Assembly (NCBI RefSeq): GCF_042242105.1
Contig: NC_092020.1
Span: 25,284,342-25,348,341 of the forward strand
DNA length: 64,000 nucleotides
Source: Pempheris klunzingeri
Lineage: Eukaryota; Chordata; Actinopteri; Acropomatiformes; Pempheridae
Direction of reading: 5' to 3'
Part shown: in pieces, positions 23,977 to 35,099 of the stretch
Position numbering within the stretch: position 1 is the first letter of the stretch
Layout of the letters: each line of letters begins with the position of its first letter
Notes under the pieces: model-generated
What the model was told of the DNA's origin: nothing
The model's database searches: none
The model's input: only the letters and a program-made list of their open reading frames with translations
Position numbers and translations under genes: made by a program

Positions 23977-26900
23977 TGAGCACTCCCTCCCTGAGTCTGT
24001 TTATACAGATATGAATGTTTTCACTTCAACTAAGGATGTTCCAGGATCTTTCCAGGACCTTTTCAATGACAAACCCAGGGCGCATTATCTTCTGTCACTT
24101 CATGAGGAGCTCCGTCAGGTCTGCGACTTCACCCTCCGCACTGATACGCTGACGCACAGTCACACCTGCTGTTACTCTGTTGGTCATGTGACGGTGTGTG
24201 TACACTGTGTACTGACAGCATGACAGTGATGGATTTCAGCTGACATCTTTGTTTAGCCTTGTGGTTTTTTTTAGATATATCAGAGCTTACAGAAAGGATG
24301 TTGACATCTATGTTAGTCACAAGTAAACCCCGGCTGCTACGGGTAACTCCCTTATGACATAACTGCAGCATTAAAGGAGTAGTTCAACATTTCGGGAAAT
24401 GCTCTTCTTCTCTGGTTTGCTGAAAGTAAGATGTTCTGTAATATGAAGTTTAAGTCAGGAGCAGCTTAGTGTAGCTTACCATAAAAACTGAAAACAGGAT
24501 GAAAGACCTAGCTTAGCTTAGCATAAAGACCGGAAACGGGGTGAAGCAGCTAACTTAGCTTAGCATAAAGACTAGAAACAGGAAGAAACTGTTAGCCTGT
24601 CTCTCTCCAAAAGGTAAAAAAACACATAAAAACACCTCTGAAGCTCGCTGACTAGCGTGTTGTCTCTCTTCAGTTTGTAACGCAGCCGTGCCATCTGATG
24701 ACATCACAGTGACATCACTCTGTACCTGGTTGATGACGTAGACGCCGTAGTCGAGCTGCTGCCTCTGCAGGATGGGGTGCAGGTAGTGCAGCCAGTACTT
24801 GAGGTGTTCGTCTCGCTTGCGGAAGGGGATGATGATGGCGACTTTCTGCAGCGCCTCACAGTTTTTGGGTTTGAAGCGTCCGCCCAGCTGCACGTCGGGA
24901 TTGTTCTTCTTAATCTGCTCCAGATTCACAGGAATGTTAAACTCCACCCGCATCGGACCCACTGGGGACACAAAAACATCCAAATCAGACTCAAAACTGA
25001 CTCGCAGGAGGCTTTTAGATAAGACAGCGACTTCAGGACTTCACAGGGAGACAGGAAGGAGGAAGAAATAATCCAAAATAACATTCATTGGAGGAAGAGA
25101 AGCTAAATCTGCTGTTTGGTGTACAGGAAATGTTCACAACTGATACAAGGAACAATCTTAAATTTCTATGCAAGTTTCCCAAAGCAGAATTACAGCAGAC
25201 GTTACAATCCTTACAGTCACTTCTCATACCTTTGATATAACTTTGAAGGACGACACTAAGTGAAGCAAACTATAAGTGAAGCAGTGAATAAAGTTATCAA
25301 AGTCTCTTGTGCCCAACGGTCTTTGAACACTTTGCTACACAAGAGGCTAAACGGCTAAAAATAGCAAACATCAATCACCAAACACCAAACACAGTCAGCA
25401 CAAAGCTTTTAACCTAAAATAGAAAGCGGGAGCACAAATCATAAAGAGGTATAATCTACCACGGACAACTGCTATTTTCACACCTACTTGAGTGTGAAAT
25501 TCAGGTTGTAACTTCTTGCCTTTGAAGCCCCTAAAATGTGATGAGTGTGTAAACTAGATAGAGTTTAAGTTCAAGCCAGGCTTCATCTGAACTGGTGGAA
25601 CCCAGTTGCAGGTTTTTTGCCGCGTGGACCAGAACCTCCGCTCGTTTTCTCCGAAGGCCGATGTGTCGTCGGCGGATTAATATTTAATGATGTTAGCCGA
25701 GACGCTCCACAACACTGTGAGAAAGCCTGGTCCGTCTCTGAGGCTTCGGCTGCAGCTGCACGGCATGATGGGACACAGACATCATGCACTCTACCTCCAC
25801 ATGTGCACTTATTCTGTCCTGACATCTCACCGCCTTAAAAAGTTGCCTTGACCTCATAGTTTTTTTTTTGTATTTATCCATTTAGTTTTTTAATAACATT
25901 AGGAAGATTTTATTGCTTTTATATTATGTCACATGTGACCGCACCACGAGGGCTGCTCCAAATTTCACTACTGTGCTTGCATAGTGAGAATAAATGCATC
26001 TTGAATCTTTAATCTTGAATATGGATGAAATGGATCAATTGTTTGGTGGAATAAAGACAAACAAAGAGACCAGATCCAAAAAGCCAAACACATATGAACT
26101 GATATCAAACATCAGAAAGCTAAAGCAGCTAATGGAATCACAGTTAAGATTATCATTAATCTGCCAATAACATTCAGGATTCAAGGTCGGTGACAGAATA
26201 ACTGAAGTGACGGCTTCAAAATGTCGTGTTTTATTCAGCTAACAGTCCTGAAACAGCCACAGTTTCGTATTGAGAGTGAAATGATTTTAACACAAACAGC
26301 AGGAGAGGAAACTTCTTAATCCAGCAGACAAGTTTTCCAAACTTCGGCAGGCTTCTCGGTGTGTAATCAGACAAATATGTTCGAGCAGAAAGGAGGCTGG
26401 TCTCTGTCCAAACAGCTCATTAACACACAGACTCAAGCTGGTACTTTTCCATCCTGACAGACAGACTTTAAAAAAAAAAACAGAGAAGAAGGAGGAGGAG
26501 GAACTGTTCTCAGGTCAGTCTGGACTCACACACACACACACACACACAGACAGACACACAGACACATAAAACACTCTGGTCTCCTTCGTGCTGGAAACAA
26601 GCAAATTACATCGGGACCTTCTCTGTGTCCATCCGTCTCTCTGTCAGTCTCTCTGTCCGTCTGTTGGTCTGTCTGTGTCCATCTCTCTGTCTATCTGTTC
26701 CTGTCCATCAGTCAGTCCGTCCGTCCGTCTCTCGGCCTGCTGAGACATGTGAACATCTGTGGTGCGTTCAGGGTCGTCTACGCTGCAGTCAGACAGGTTT
26801 GACTCTGAAGTCCACCGGTATCAGACTGTCAGGTCACCACGACCTGCCGTCAGAGAGAAAAGAGGGACGAGGCCGAGAGCTCTAAACTCACACAGGACGC

Positions 26901-29900
26901 TTCTACCTCTGAATACATACTTTCAGTATAAAGCTCACTTTATATTCTACCATGAAACATTAGTTTTTCCACTGTGTTCTGTTCTAGTTTCAGCAGCAAC
27001 TGAAAATCACTAAACGTCGTCTCAGAGTGACGCAATGCAGATGTTTCATAGTTTGCCAAGACCAACTGCAAAGATACTTAACTCATCTGGACGTATTTCG
27101 ACTCCAAACCAAGCTTTTGTTGGAAAGTAACTCTAAACCCTTAAAAAAAATAATAAACTCTTACTTAGATTACTGGCCAAATCCTAACTCCTCATACACA
27201 CCGTGTTAGTGTGTGTAGAAATAAATGTTAAATAACACCACATCAACACGGGACTTGAGCCCCAGTCTCCCAGATAAAAGCTCCATTTCAGACCCTCCAC
27301 ATCCTCTTCACATTTGATGATTTTAAACTACGTCGTCTGATTTGCCGTTAGTTCTGACTGGACCTGAACGCTCCGCTGTGAAGCTAGCACTAAAGGGAGA
27401 GAGCACTTCCTGTGATTTCTAGTAAAATGAAACAGTTAAAAGGGCTGAATTACAACCTCAGAGTCCTGCAGCCCTCCTGCCCCACTGCTCAGGCGCCCAT
27501 GTGTCCTCAGATGTAGAGGTGAAACCTGGGGTGTTTAGTTTTGGTGGTTTTAAGAGCAGAGACACAGGGGGGGGGGGGGGACGGGTCACAGCTGAGGAAA
27601 CATGAACGCCATCAGACTGACAACAAACACGTCTGATCAGCAGAGTCTCACAAAGTGATCACACGGAGACGAGCTGAGGCGGCTTCATCACATCCACATG
27701 TTCGCGTGTCAGCTTGGGGGCCTGAACTCAAGAAACCACATCAGACCTGCAGAGCCAGGACTCTGCAGACTGATATATCAAAACACCAAACAATTAATCA
27801 ATATATACATGTTTTATGTTACTGCTATTTACACTAGAGCTGCAAATAACGAATTACCTTTTGGTATTATCGATAAACTGTTCAGATTATGAATCACACA
27901 GGTACTAAACGGCTCTTAATTAGCCATCAGCTGTTTAATCTAAATTAAGCAGTGAACATGTGTTGCTGACCTGCCAGAAGCTCCATTTTAAATAAAGTTG
28001 GGTTTTTTTTTTTACACTTTTTAGATCATTTTTTTAACAAAATAAAGGATTTTAACTTTTGCAGCAGAGAGGCAGACAGCTAACGTTAGCCGGTAGCTAA
28101 CAGCGTGTCAATACAACAGGAGCTGCCGGTTAACTCTGTGGGTAGAGATGGAAACTGACCAACTCTGCTTATTGGTCTGACTCTTAATTAATTCCCCTAT
28201 TGATTCTTGATCAATTTCCTTTGTGGAAAACAAAGGGCCTACACAAGTTTTCAGCATCAACCAGCAGTTTTATTACCTGTTAAAAGAAACTGCAATGCTC
28301 ATTTCCTTAAAAGTCAATAAAGGGGATTAATAAGCTCAGAGAGGCGTGATTCCAATGGATCGGACAATCTGGAACCAGGTCTTGATTTGCTCAGCTAATG
28401 GAGAGCCATTTTATTGAGTTGGCTCCTTCCAGTAAACAGTATTCAGTGTATAAGAGGAGAGGGCTTTAATTGCGAAGGACAAGAGCTAAGCCGCTGTGTA
28501 GTCATAATTTTGTCATATTTTGCTCCTTTACTTATCAAATCTAATAAAATAACAACACAAGGCTCCATAACGGGAACCAGGAAGGAAAAATCATTCATGT
28601 CTGTGTTGTTATTCTATTAGTTTTGATATTTTCTGCATCCAAGTCAGCGTGAAAAATTGTAGGTGTTGGATCTCTAGAGACAAAGTCATTATGTTAGTTA
28701 TGTTGTGTGTTTAAAGACATGACAACATGAGTCTATAAAAACAAGTACTGATGCTGGTACTGAAGATGTTTGTACCTCCAGAACAGATGAGAGTATTACA
28801 AACACTACTTCTACTTCCACTACAATCAAACTGCTCTTGTTAGTAGAGCTGGACGAATACTGAGAATGCAATCTGCCTCAGACACATCTGGTTTTCTACA
28901 ATCCGTCTCCCAAAAGACTCGTAACACCGTCAGCTGCTGCAGAGATCTGCTCCACAGTCAGAAAACTCCAGGCCGTGAAAAACAGACTACAGCCAGTCAG
29001 ACAGTAGAAAAGGGGCTCAGACACACTAGCGGAGAGCTAACAGTGCTGCCAAGAGAGAGGATGATGAGTGGATGAAGATAGGAGGAGATAACTGAGCTAC
29101 AGACAGAAAACATGAAGCAGCAGGAGGAGGAGGAAGAGGAGGAGCTTCTACCGGGGCTCTGATTGGTTCAGATGTATGAAATAAACCACCCTGAACCTCG
29201 GCTCGCTCTATAAGCCCTTTAAAGCTGCTCCACTCTGCGGGACTTTGAGCTCTCGGAGGTTTAAGTTGACGAGCGTGAAGGAAACGTGGTGAAATCTCAG
29301 GTCTTCGGTCCAAACTGTGGATCCAGATCTCGCTATGGAGACTCACCCGCCAGCGGATGATTTGGAGCTTTGGACAAAATACAGACCCAAAACTACAGAC
29401 CTACAAGCTCCGACCTGGAAAGTGAAGTCAATGCCAAAGACTGCAGTTCCTCGACTGGCCACTTGAGGCTTCAAAAGCGAGTCATTCCCCATTGACCTCC
29501 ATGTTAAAAAAGCAGAAATAAACCATTTACAGCTTGGAAAAACACTGTTGGTCTCTATTGCTAATCACCCCACTGATGTTCCTGTGCAGAGGGTGAGAAC
29601 GTCAAGCAGCTCAGAGCAGATGAGGCGGCAGGAAGTCAGACAAACAAACGGCAAAGAGAATCAACTCAGATTTCAAAATAAAAGCCCCCATGCAGACTTT
29701 CAGTGGTATACTCCAGCAGCACATCAGTATTATTCTCTAATGGGGGGGCACCAGCCCAGACGTCAGCCGCTCAGAGGGTTTTTAACACCACGGACGACCA
29801 GAGGTTCATCTTGGATGTGGAGAAACACTCTGACTTTGACTTTAGCTGTTGTAACAATCAGGATGGTTTTTAAAAAATGGCTCCTCAGAAAGAGTTATCG

Positions 29901-32900
29901 AGGACCATCGTTCTTTTGTGGTGATGAAGTGAGTTTGTTCCCCCGTTTAAACCAACAGAGAGTTCAAACACTGTGTAGATGTTGTCAGAGTCAATACAAA
30001 CCAGTTTCACTGCAAACATTTAACATTCAGAGGTTTAAAGTCTGGTTGCAGAAACTATTATCCATTAATTAATTAACAGTAAAACACACCTGATTAATCA
30101 TTTCAGCTATTCATTGCTGTTTCACAATTTACTATTGTTTTTATGACTAAATGATCAATAAAGAAACAAAAAATGACTGAGACCCTGAAGAAAGAAGGCG
30201 TTAATATTTAGATTTTTTCATATAATTAAAAGCGTTTTCTTTTCTCTCTCTTGCAGTGGCCAATCTTTCCCACTAAAGGTATGTTAGCAGGCACTATTTG
30301 TCAACGACAAAACAGAGACATTTCTCCTCACTTCCTCATCTGATGAATTTTAGAACCAAATCTAAAAACAAAACATGTAAAACAAAAAAAAAAACAACAC
30401 ATTTTGAAACCTGCTCTGCTGCCTGGCTCTCATCCAAAACCTGTCCTGCCTCACTCAGCGCTCGGTTTCCTGAAGTCTGGTTAAAACTGGCTGAAAAACG
30501 AGAAGAAGCGAGTCCCACTGTTCCCACACGGAGGATTAAAACGTGTGTTTGAAAGGCTCAAAACCAACATACACTTCTAAAATCTTAATATAATAACAGA
30601 CAGTGAGTCACTCAGAGTAAGAAATCCATTTCTTCTAGTGATTTCTAATTTTTTTAAAGCCGTAGTCTCAAAAAAACACCACGTCCGTGTCATGGCTTTC
30701 TTGCTCGCCAACAAGAGCACTTCATAAAAAAGGTACTATAGGGATTATAAGGCGACTCCAAACAATATGGAAAGGGTCCGCCATTTGGCTGCCTCCAACG
30801 CCAAGATCTCGAGCCGACTGTCTTAGCTGGGCTCTCCCAAATATCAGTCCATTATTATATTACTATTATTATTATTATATTATTCCTCGGGTGTTTCCAG
30901 GCCTACGTCTGGATTAATTAAACTGATCTCACATGCAACACGCGTGTCTCCACAGATTAATCAAAACTAAATGTGTTAATTGTTTTGTTCAGCCTCCTTA
31001 AAAGTCAGCTTTCCAAAACATGACGCAACAGTTTTAGTGTTAGATTCAGTTCTAAACAATCTGACCGTCCAACACCGACTGAAGAGCGTTTAGGCTCCTA
31101 ATTATCAAACGTCTCAAAGCAGGAGGGATGATTATCAATAACTAGAGATAAAACTACTGTGACATTCAGGGCCGATTCAGATAACGGTGTTTAAAGTAAT
31201 AATTTGGTCCACGGCTGAAGTTTTTGTTGGTGTTTATTCACCTTTTCTTGCCAGAGAGACAAAGAAATCTGTATTATAAAGAAGAGATTAACTGTATTTA
31301 AGTGAGTCAGCCCTATGTATTTAAGAAAGAATCTTTTAATATACACTTCTTTCATATTAGAACAAAAAAGGGGGATTTTTGGGGTAAAAATTAGAGCTTA
31401 AAAAGCCTCTGGTGGTGGTTTCCACTTTCTTGGTGTCCCGTTCATCTTTCTGTTTTATCTTCATTCTCACATGTTGTTCCATGTCGCTAATCTTCCTCCG
31501 ACACTCGCTCAGTGGCCCACAGCCGTCAGCTGCTTTGGCTTTCAGTTGAAAACAAGCCACACATGCTTCCGTCACCCTCTCGCGTCTCGTCCAGCCAGCG
31601 GCGTTTTATCCGAATCAGCGGCTGGGTCTGCTAGCAGCTGGCTAGTCCGAGCCGGGGTGACCAGATCCAGGAAACGTTACCGGTGCTGAGAAGTTTTTTT
31701 TTTTTTTTTAATTTAACAACTGACAATCGTTGTGGATCTTAAGGAATTAACATGTAGTTAAGATACAATAATGATGATCATAATAGGTAAAAAGTTAGCT
31801 TTATCCTTAGCTGTTTTATTGATTCAGTAGGTGTCGAGGTTATAGAGATAATTTCTCTCTGATCGAGCAGCCTGACGTGAGAAAGCTGCCATCAGCACCT
31901 TCGTCTCATGCTGGCTTTCCTGTTGACGGTGGTCGGGCACAGAAGGTGTCGGGACCACAGCGTGACCTCCTGACGCTGCAGTTTCCAAACACACACTTCC
32001 ATAATGCTTCGGGACCTCTGACAGATACGGGACAGTTGCTGACGACAGCCTTCCTGCTTTCTGCACAGCCACTGGAGAAAAGCCAGCGGCGGCTAACAGG
32101 AAGGGCAGAGTGTGTGTTTAAATACACAGACTGTATATAGAAGAGTTCACACTCTTAAAGCTGCGTTCTTAAACCTGCGTTCTCGCTCTAATGTCCAGCA
32201 GGGGGCGACTCCACCGGCTCCAAACAGAAGTCTGATTGGATGGAAGTCAATGAGAAAATGAGCCGACTTCTCTCCTGATTTATCAGCTCAGTGAACATTT
32301 TCCTGATGAGTTTCTGCTCTCAGTCTCTAGTTTACAGTCTTCTTCAGCACAGCAGGATGTTCATGTAGTAAATTATGGCTTTGGCTTTAGGGCGGGGCTA
32401 CCTGCTCACTAACCAATCAGAGGCAAACGACACTTTTGGCTCCAAAAAAAAACAAGATGGCGACACCCATAAAGCCAAACTCAAGGCATCAAAGCGGTCT
32501 TCCAACGGTTTACGTTTATACAGTCTGTGGTTAAAATCCAAATAACAGTGGATTTAAAACTGTGCCGTCTGCTCATCTGTCTGCTAACTCACTTCACTTT
32601 TGTTTTACTTGAAGAAAATGATGTTGCGTTACTCATAGACAACAACAATAGAAACGGTAACTTCTTTCCACCTCAGCACAGACTAAAATATCAATTTAGG
32701 CGTTAAAAATTCAATGAAGGAAGCATTAAGAAAACAACTGCGATATCTAAGCCACGTCAAAATGTATACGGATATTTCTAAAATTGTAACCACCAGTAGG
32801 TGGGAGAATACTGTGGCGTATCCAGCGTTTTCTTGAGCGAGCAGAGATTGTTAGCGAAACGATGACAGACGGCTAGGGCGCCTTGCACACATGCAAATCA

Positions 32901-35099
32901 GCCTAGCAATGCAGAACAAACCGGTAGTCCGCCATCTTGGGTTCACGGCGTTTTCCACAGTTTTCAGCTACTGTCCCATTAATAAAGTTTAAAATACAAT
33001 TTCTTTCTTTATTTAAACATTTCAAAGCTTTGCTGTGTTTCATATATTAAAAACTGAATATATTTAAATTTTGTACTGAAGGCAAGATAATCTGAAAACA
33101 TCACCTTCAACACAGCAATGGACATTTTTCTCTACTTTACAGACAAAAGGATTGATCGATTAATGAGCAAATCATCAGCAGATTAATTAATAAAGACATT
33201 CTGAATGATTTAAGACCTTAAACAGGTTAAATAATGTGTTAAATCTGTTGTGTCTCATGTTGTGTCTGAGTACTGATGATTATCTCCACGCTGTGAATAA
33301 TCACCAGCGCACGGTTGGTGTGCCGCTCTCGTTTTACTGCCACATGTTGACTCTCAGAGGCCGTTCACACACACACACACAATGAGAGACACACACACAC
33401 ACACACAATGACAGGATGGGCTGCTGATCGCTGTGAATGGGAGCTGCAGTTTCAAGCCTGACGCCGCCCACTGAGCCACAGGGATGAACGGTATGTCCAC
33501 ATCAAGCTGAGCTAATTCATAAATGCATCTTTGTCTCTCAGTTTGAGCTCCATTCACACTGAAATAGAGTTTTTCTTCCCAAATTGGAGCTTTGCCAAAG
33601 TCCCTCTGGGGATTGTAAATGTTAAAGGCCCTATTTTTACATACTTTGGCGTCTAAATGACTGGTTGGCACAACAAGCTTTGGAACTGGTTCAGTTGTGT
33701 AGGATCAGGTGAAACCACTTAAAACCCCAAAGTGTCAAATTAACATAACTAACTGATGGAGGCAGCTGTAGCAGCTCCTGTGTCCTGTGAGGTAAAATCG
33801 CTGTTTTAGTGAATGGAGTCTGGTGTGTGTGCTGTTTGTGGTTAAACCAAAAGGATCTTCCAGGTCTCTCTCTGTAGGGATCCTTTCCATGATGCTGTCA
33901 CACACTTAGAATAACACTCTGAGCCTGTCAGTGGATCAAAGAAGCTCTTTTAGTGGACCTACTGTGATCAGGTGCAGTTGTCCCAAAGGATCACGTTGCA
34001 GCCCGTTTGGTGGCTGCTGGCTGAGGTGATCTACTGGACCAGTTCCAACACTTTTACTACCTACCAGTCACTCAAACACCAGGATAGGATGTAGGTTAAA
34101 CCACATCTGACCAACAGAGTCATTAAATCTCATCTGTATTTTATCTGATTAGAGATTGTGGAGGTAAACGTTGTGAACAGAGCCTGAGTGTGTGAACACA
34201 GAGGTGCGTCACTTTGACTAGTGATGCTGTTACACATGAAAAACCTCTGCCACTGTTGTTCCAGCAGCAGATACACCACAGTCCCGTGTAACACTGACAA
34301 ACTGGGGTGGAAACATGCATTTACTCACCAAACAGTGAGTGTGTTTGCCACGGAAATTCACTCATTGCATCAACATTTAACCAAACTCTTTCCTCAGGTT
34401 GAATCAGCGTTCCCACAATCAGAACCAATCCAGGTGAAGCAGCTTTTAGTTTCTACGCTCTCCACCTGTGGAACAAGCTTCCTGAACACCTGAGCTCTGC
34501 TAAAGCTAAACTCAGGCCTTAAAACATCACTGAGCAACTTAACTTCTTTTAATCTGTAACTATTTATCCACATTCTTTTATTGCATCTTCTCTTGTGCTT
34601 TTATTATCTTTTACGTGCAATTTAATGCCTCTGTGTCTTGTTTTTATGGTGTTTTATGTCCCTGTAAAGCACTTTGCAGCCTTTTTCTTTAACCCCTGAC
34701 AGCTCCTGGTGTTGTTGCTCTGACATGAAACCACACATATGAAATCTTACCCAGCAGAGGTGATGTCTCCGGGCATTTCTCCAGCTTCTTCCCCGGCTCT
34801 TCCGCCTTCTCCTCCGGGGGTTTCTGCTCCTCTTGCGGCCCCCGCTGCGGCACCTCCGCGGACACCCCCCTCCTGGTCTGGGCCTCCTTTGGCTCGGTCT
34901 TGGTGGTGGTGGTGAAGTCGGGCAGGCTTGGCGGCGTGATGTTGTTCTGGGACTGCTGGTGCTGAACGAAGGCGAACCGGATGTCCATATTGCGGACGTA
35001 GAAGACGACAGTGACGGAGATGTGGAGGAAGCACAGCAGCACCACCAGCTTACAGGTCCGGTGGAGGAGGTTAAAGTTGACGGTGGACTCTGCGGCCAT
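12217..35099 (-). CDS. b4galt1: Beta-1,4-galactosyltransferase 1 (six coding exons)
   Basis: Type II Golgi enzyme that transfers galactose from UDP-Gal to terminal GlcNAc; in mammals it is also the lactose synthase catalytic subunit. Exons in transcript order: 35099-34751, 24961-24726, 17109-16922, 14289-14167, 12713-12609, 12346-12217 (1131 nt, 376 aa), all GT-AG and in phase; mammalian B4GALT1 also has six coding exons. The first in-frame ATG is at 35099, in good context (AGGATGG). A short cytosolic tail is followed by a membrane anchor (about 18-35) and a low-complexity stem (about 40-110). Catalytic-domain motifs: VAIIIPFR, FNRAKLLNVG (201-210), DVD 227-229 (Mn binding), Y264 of QYFGG (the Tyr that sets Gal specificity in bovine enzyme), WGWGGEDDD (287-295), MIRH (319-322, Mn ligands), and a C-terminal ITVDVG. 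It is closer to B4GALT1 than B4GALT2 by the CPE.SPLLVGPM and INSL motifs. It could be either fish b4galt1 paralogue. Confidence 0.95.
12922..13021 (+). repeat. Local direct duplication in b4galt1 intron 5
   Basis: The phrase TTTCTTCTTCTTCTGCTGCT then TTAAATATGTTTCT occurs twice (about 12927-12962 and 12985-13020) with one or two differences. It looks like a recent tandem duplication. Confidence 0.7.
14130..14160 (+). repeat. (GT)n abutting the b4galt1 exon 4 donor (CA repeat in the transcript)
   Basis: On the minus (transcript) strand the intron reads GTACTG then about 26 nt of CA repeat, only 5-6 nt after the 5' splice site at 14167/14166. Intronic CA repeats next to splice sites are known hnRNP L binding elements. 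Confidence 0.85.
14599..14720. repeat. (GT)n and (CA)n pair in b4galt1 intron 3
   Basis: (GT)n at about 14599-14618 and (CA)n at about 14697-14720 lie about 80 bp apart in inverted sense. A transcript could fold them together. Confidence 0.8.
14771..14812 (+). repeat. (ATC)n(ACC)n trinucleotide repeat
   Basis: About nine ATC triplets followed by about six ACC triplets, in b4galt1 intron 3. Confidence 0.85.
14910..14952 (+). repeat. (CA)n microsatellite
   Basis: Uninterrupted CA run of about 43 bp, in b4galt1 intron 3. Confidence 0.95.
16060..16135 (+). mobile_element. LINE 3'-tail-like fragment
   Basis: TTTTGTAAAGCACTTTAGAA then GCTATATAAATAC and a TTATTATT microsatellite, matching common teleost non-LTR tails. 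Confidence 0.45.
16268..16507. mobile_element. Palindromic MITE-like element, short form
   Basis: CACCAGACTCCATTGATAAA at the left and AAATTACTGTTTTTGTCAAT then GGAGTCTGGT at the right, about 240 bp apart. Core arms only. It lies in b4galt1 intron 3. Confidence 0.75.
17206..18240. mobile_element. Compound palindromic MITE-like element in b4galt1 intron 2
   Basis: The outer arms (about 17288-17420 and 17940-18085) are near-perfect inverted copies from CTAAAAGAGCTTGTTTGATC to CACCAGACTACATTCA. A second inverted pair lies inside (17575-17600 and 17803-17841). The right flank (18085-18235: GTGATCAGGTGCAGTTGTCC, then CTGGACCAGTTCCAACACTT, then TAGACACCAGGATGTGT) recurs at 33960-34085 and 62715-62780, so it belongs to the full-length element. 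The left flank (17240-17285) matches it weakly in inverted orientation. Confidence 0.75.
18250..20770. other. b4galt1 intron 2 interior, nothing recognised
   Basis: Apart from a CA run and an AT-rich patch (19900-20350) I see no gene, exon-like domain or named repeat. The small open frames are uninformative. Confidence 0.5.
18777..18801 (+). repeat. (CA)n microsatellite
   Basis: Short uninterrupted CA run, in b4galt1 intron 2. Confidence 0.9.
20775..21208. mobile_element. TIR element with promoter-like motifs, copy 1
   Basis: The start GACTGTATAAAGAAGTGGAC (20778) and the end TCCACTTCTTTTATAGTC (21180) are inverted copies, so this looks like a DNA-transposon-derived non-autonomous element. 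It carries CCAGCAGGGGGCG (CTCF-like, 20839-20851), a GGGCGGGGC GC box (about 21058), CCAATCAG (about 21080) and CAAGATGGCG (YY1-like, about 21127). Copies lie at 32118-32535 and, reversed, at about 50700-51075. Confidence 0.7.
21660..21800 (+). repeat. GGA-rich low-complexity tract
   Basis: GGGAGGGAGGGAGGAGGAGG-type purine run in b4galt1 intron 2. It makes Glu/Arg-rich frames that are not credible genes. Confidence 0.8.
22400..22505 (+). mobile_element. LINE 3'-tail fragment (L2-like)
   Basis: GTCTTTAAAACAGCATTGAG, then TTTTTATCTGTGCATATGAA, then AATAAAATGATTTGAATTG parallels the tail at 39100-39200. Confidence 0.45.
23452..23492. mobile_element. Palindromic MITE fragment (one arm)
   Basis: GGACCAGACTCCATTGACAA then AAACAGTAATTTTACCTCGC, the left core arm with no matching right arm nearby. 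In b4galt1 intron 2. Confidence 0.7.
23943..23974 (+). repeat. (CA)n microsatellite
   Basis: Uninterrupted CA run, in b4galt1 intron 2. Confidence 0.9.
24370..24620 (+). mobile_element. Common teleost dispersed repeat with TTAGCTTAGCATAAAGAC units
   Basis: It begins TTAAAGGAGTAGTTCAACAT then TTCGGGAAATGCTC, runs through two TTAGCTTAGCATAAAGAC plus GGAAAC phrases, and ends GTTAGCCTGTCTCTCTCCAA then AAGG. This order is familiar from many fish genomes. It ends about 105 bp from b4galt1 exon 2. A fragment recurs at about 60603-60640. Confidence 0.55.
25920..26020 (+). mobile_element. LINE 3'-tail-like fragment
   Basis: CCAAATTTCACTACTGTGCT then AGAATAAATGCATCTTGAAT, a LINE-type tail. In b4galt1 intron 1. 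Confidence 0.35.
26522..26745 (+). repeat. CA repeat followed by CTGT/CCGT-rich tract
   Basis: (CA)n at about 26526-26570, then about 110 bp of TCTCTCTGTC/CCGTCTG words. In b4galt1 intron 1. Confidence 0.75.
27020..29390. other. b4galt1 intron 1 interior, no gene seen
   Basis: AT-rich intronic DNA with a G-run at 27567-27582. Open frames are short and show no domain or splice pattern supporting an exon. Confidence 0.5.
29395..29560 (+). mobile_element. Teleost dispersed-repeat fragment
   Basis: CAGTTCCTCGACTGGCCACT, then TGAGGCTTCAAAAGCGAGTC, then CCATTGACCTCCATGTTAAA is a phrase I recognise as a common fish interspersed repeat. Its extent downstream is unclear. Confidence 0.45.
32118..32535. 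mobile_element. TIR element with promoter-like motifs, copy 2
   Basis: It starts CAGACTGTATATAGAAGAG and ends TTTATACAGTCTG (inverted). It carries CCAGCAGGGGGCG (32195-32207), GGGCGGGGC, CCAATCAG and CAAGATGGCG in the same order as copy 1. A small insertion near 32150-32190 duplicates CTGCGTTCT. In b4galt1 intron 1. Confidence 0.7.
33367..33412 (+). repeat. Interrupted (CA)n repeat
   Basis: Two CA runs separated by AATGAGAGAC. Confidence 0.85.
33637..34085. mobile_element. Palindromic MITE-like element with long right flank
   Basis: The left part is GGCGTCTAAATGACTGGTTG, then GGAACTGGTTCAG. The right arm is AAAATCGCTGTTTTAGTGAA, TGGAGTCTGGTGTGTGTGCT and the shared GGATCCTTTCCATGATGC block. 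The right flank ends ACCAGTTCCAACACTTTTAC, ACCAGTCACTCAAACACCAG, then GAT. Left TCTAAATGACTGGT and right ACCAGTCACTCAAACACC look like degenerate terminal inverted repeats of the full element. Confidence 0.7.
34375..34690 (+). mobile_element. LINE 3' end with reverse-transcriptase C-terminal remnant
   Basis: Frame 34451-34522 reads FYALHLWNKLPEHLSSAKAK then LRP-stop, the characteristic C-terminus of teleost LINE ORF2. It is followed by a 3'UTR-like tail ending CTGTAAAGCACTTTGCAG. Severely 5'-truncated. It sits about 60 bp from b4galt1 exon 1. Confidence 0.6.

Noticed and set aside
29548-30072. A 174-residue frame in b4galt1 intron 1
   Set aside because: It overlaps a teleost dispersed repeat, matches no domain I recognise, and has no supporting splice or promoter context.
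34950-34971. Possible RE1 (REST-binding) site in b4galt1 exon 1
   Set aside because: Only the left half TTCAGCACC is present (minus strand). The right half does not match GGACAG at a permitted spacing.
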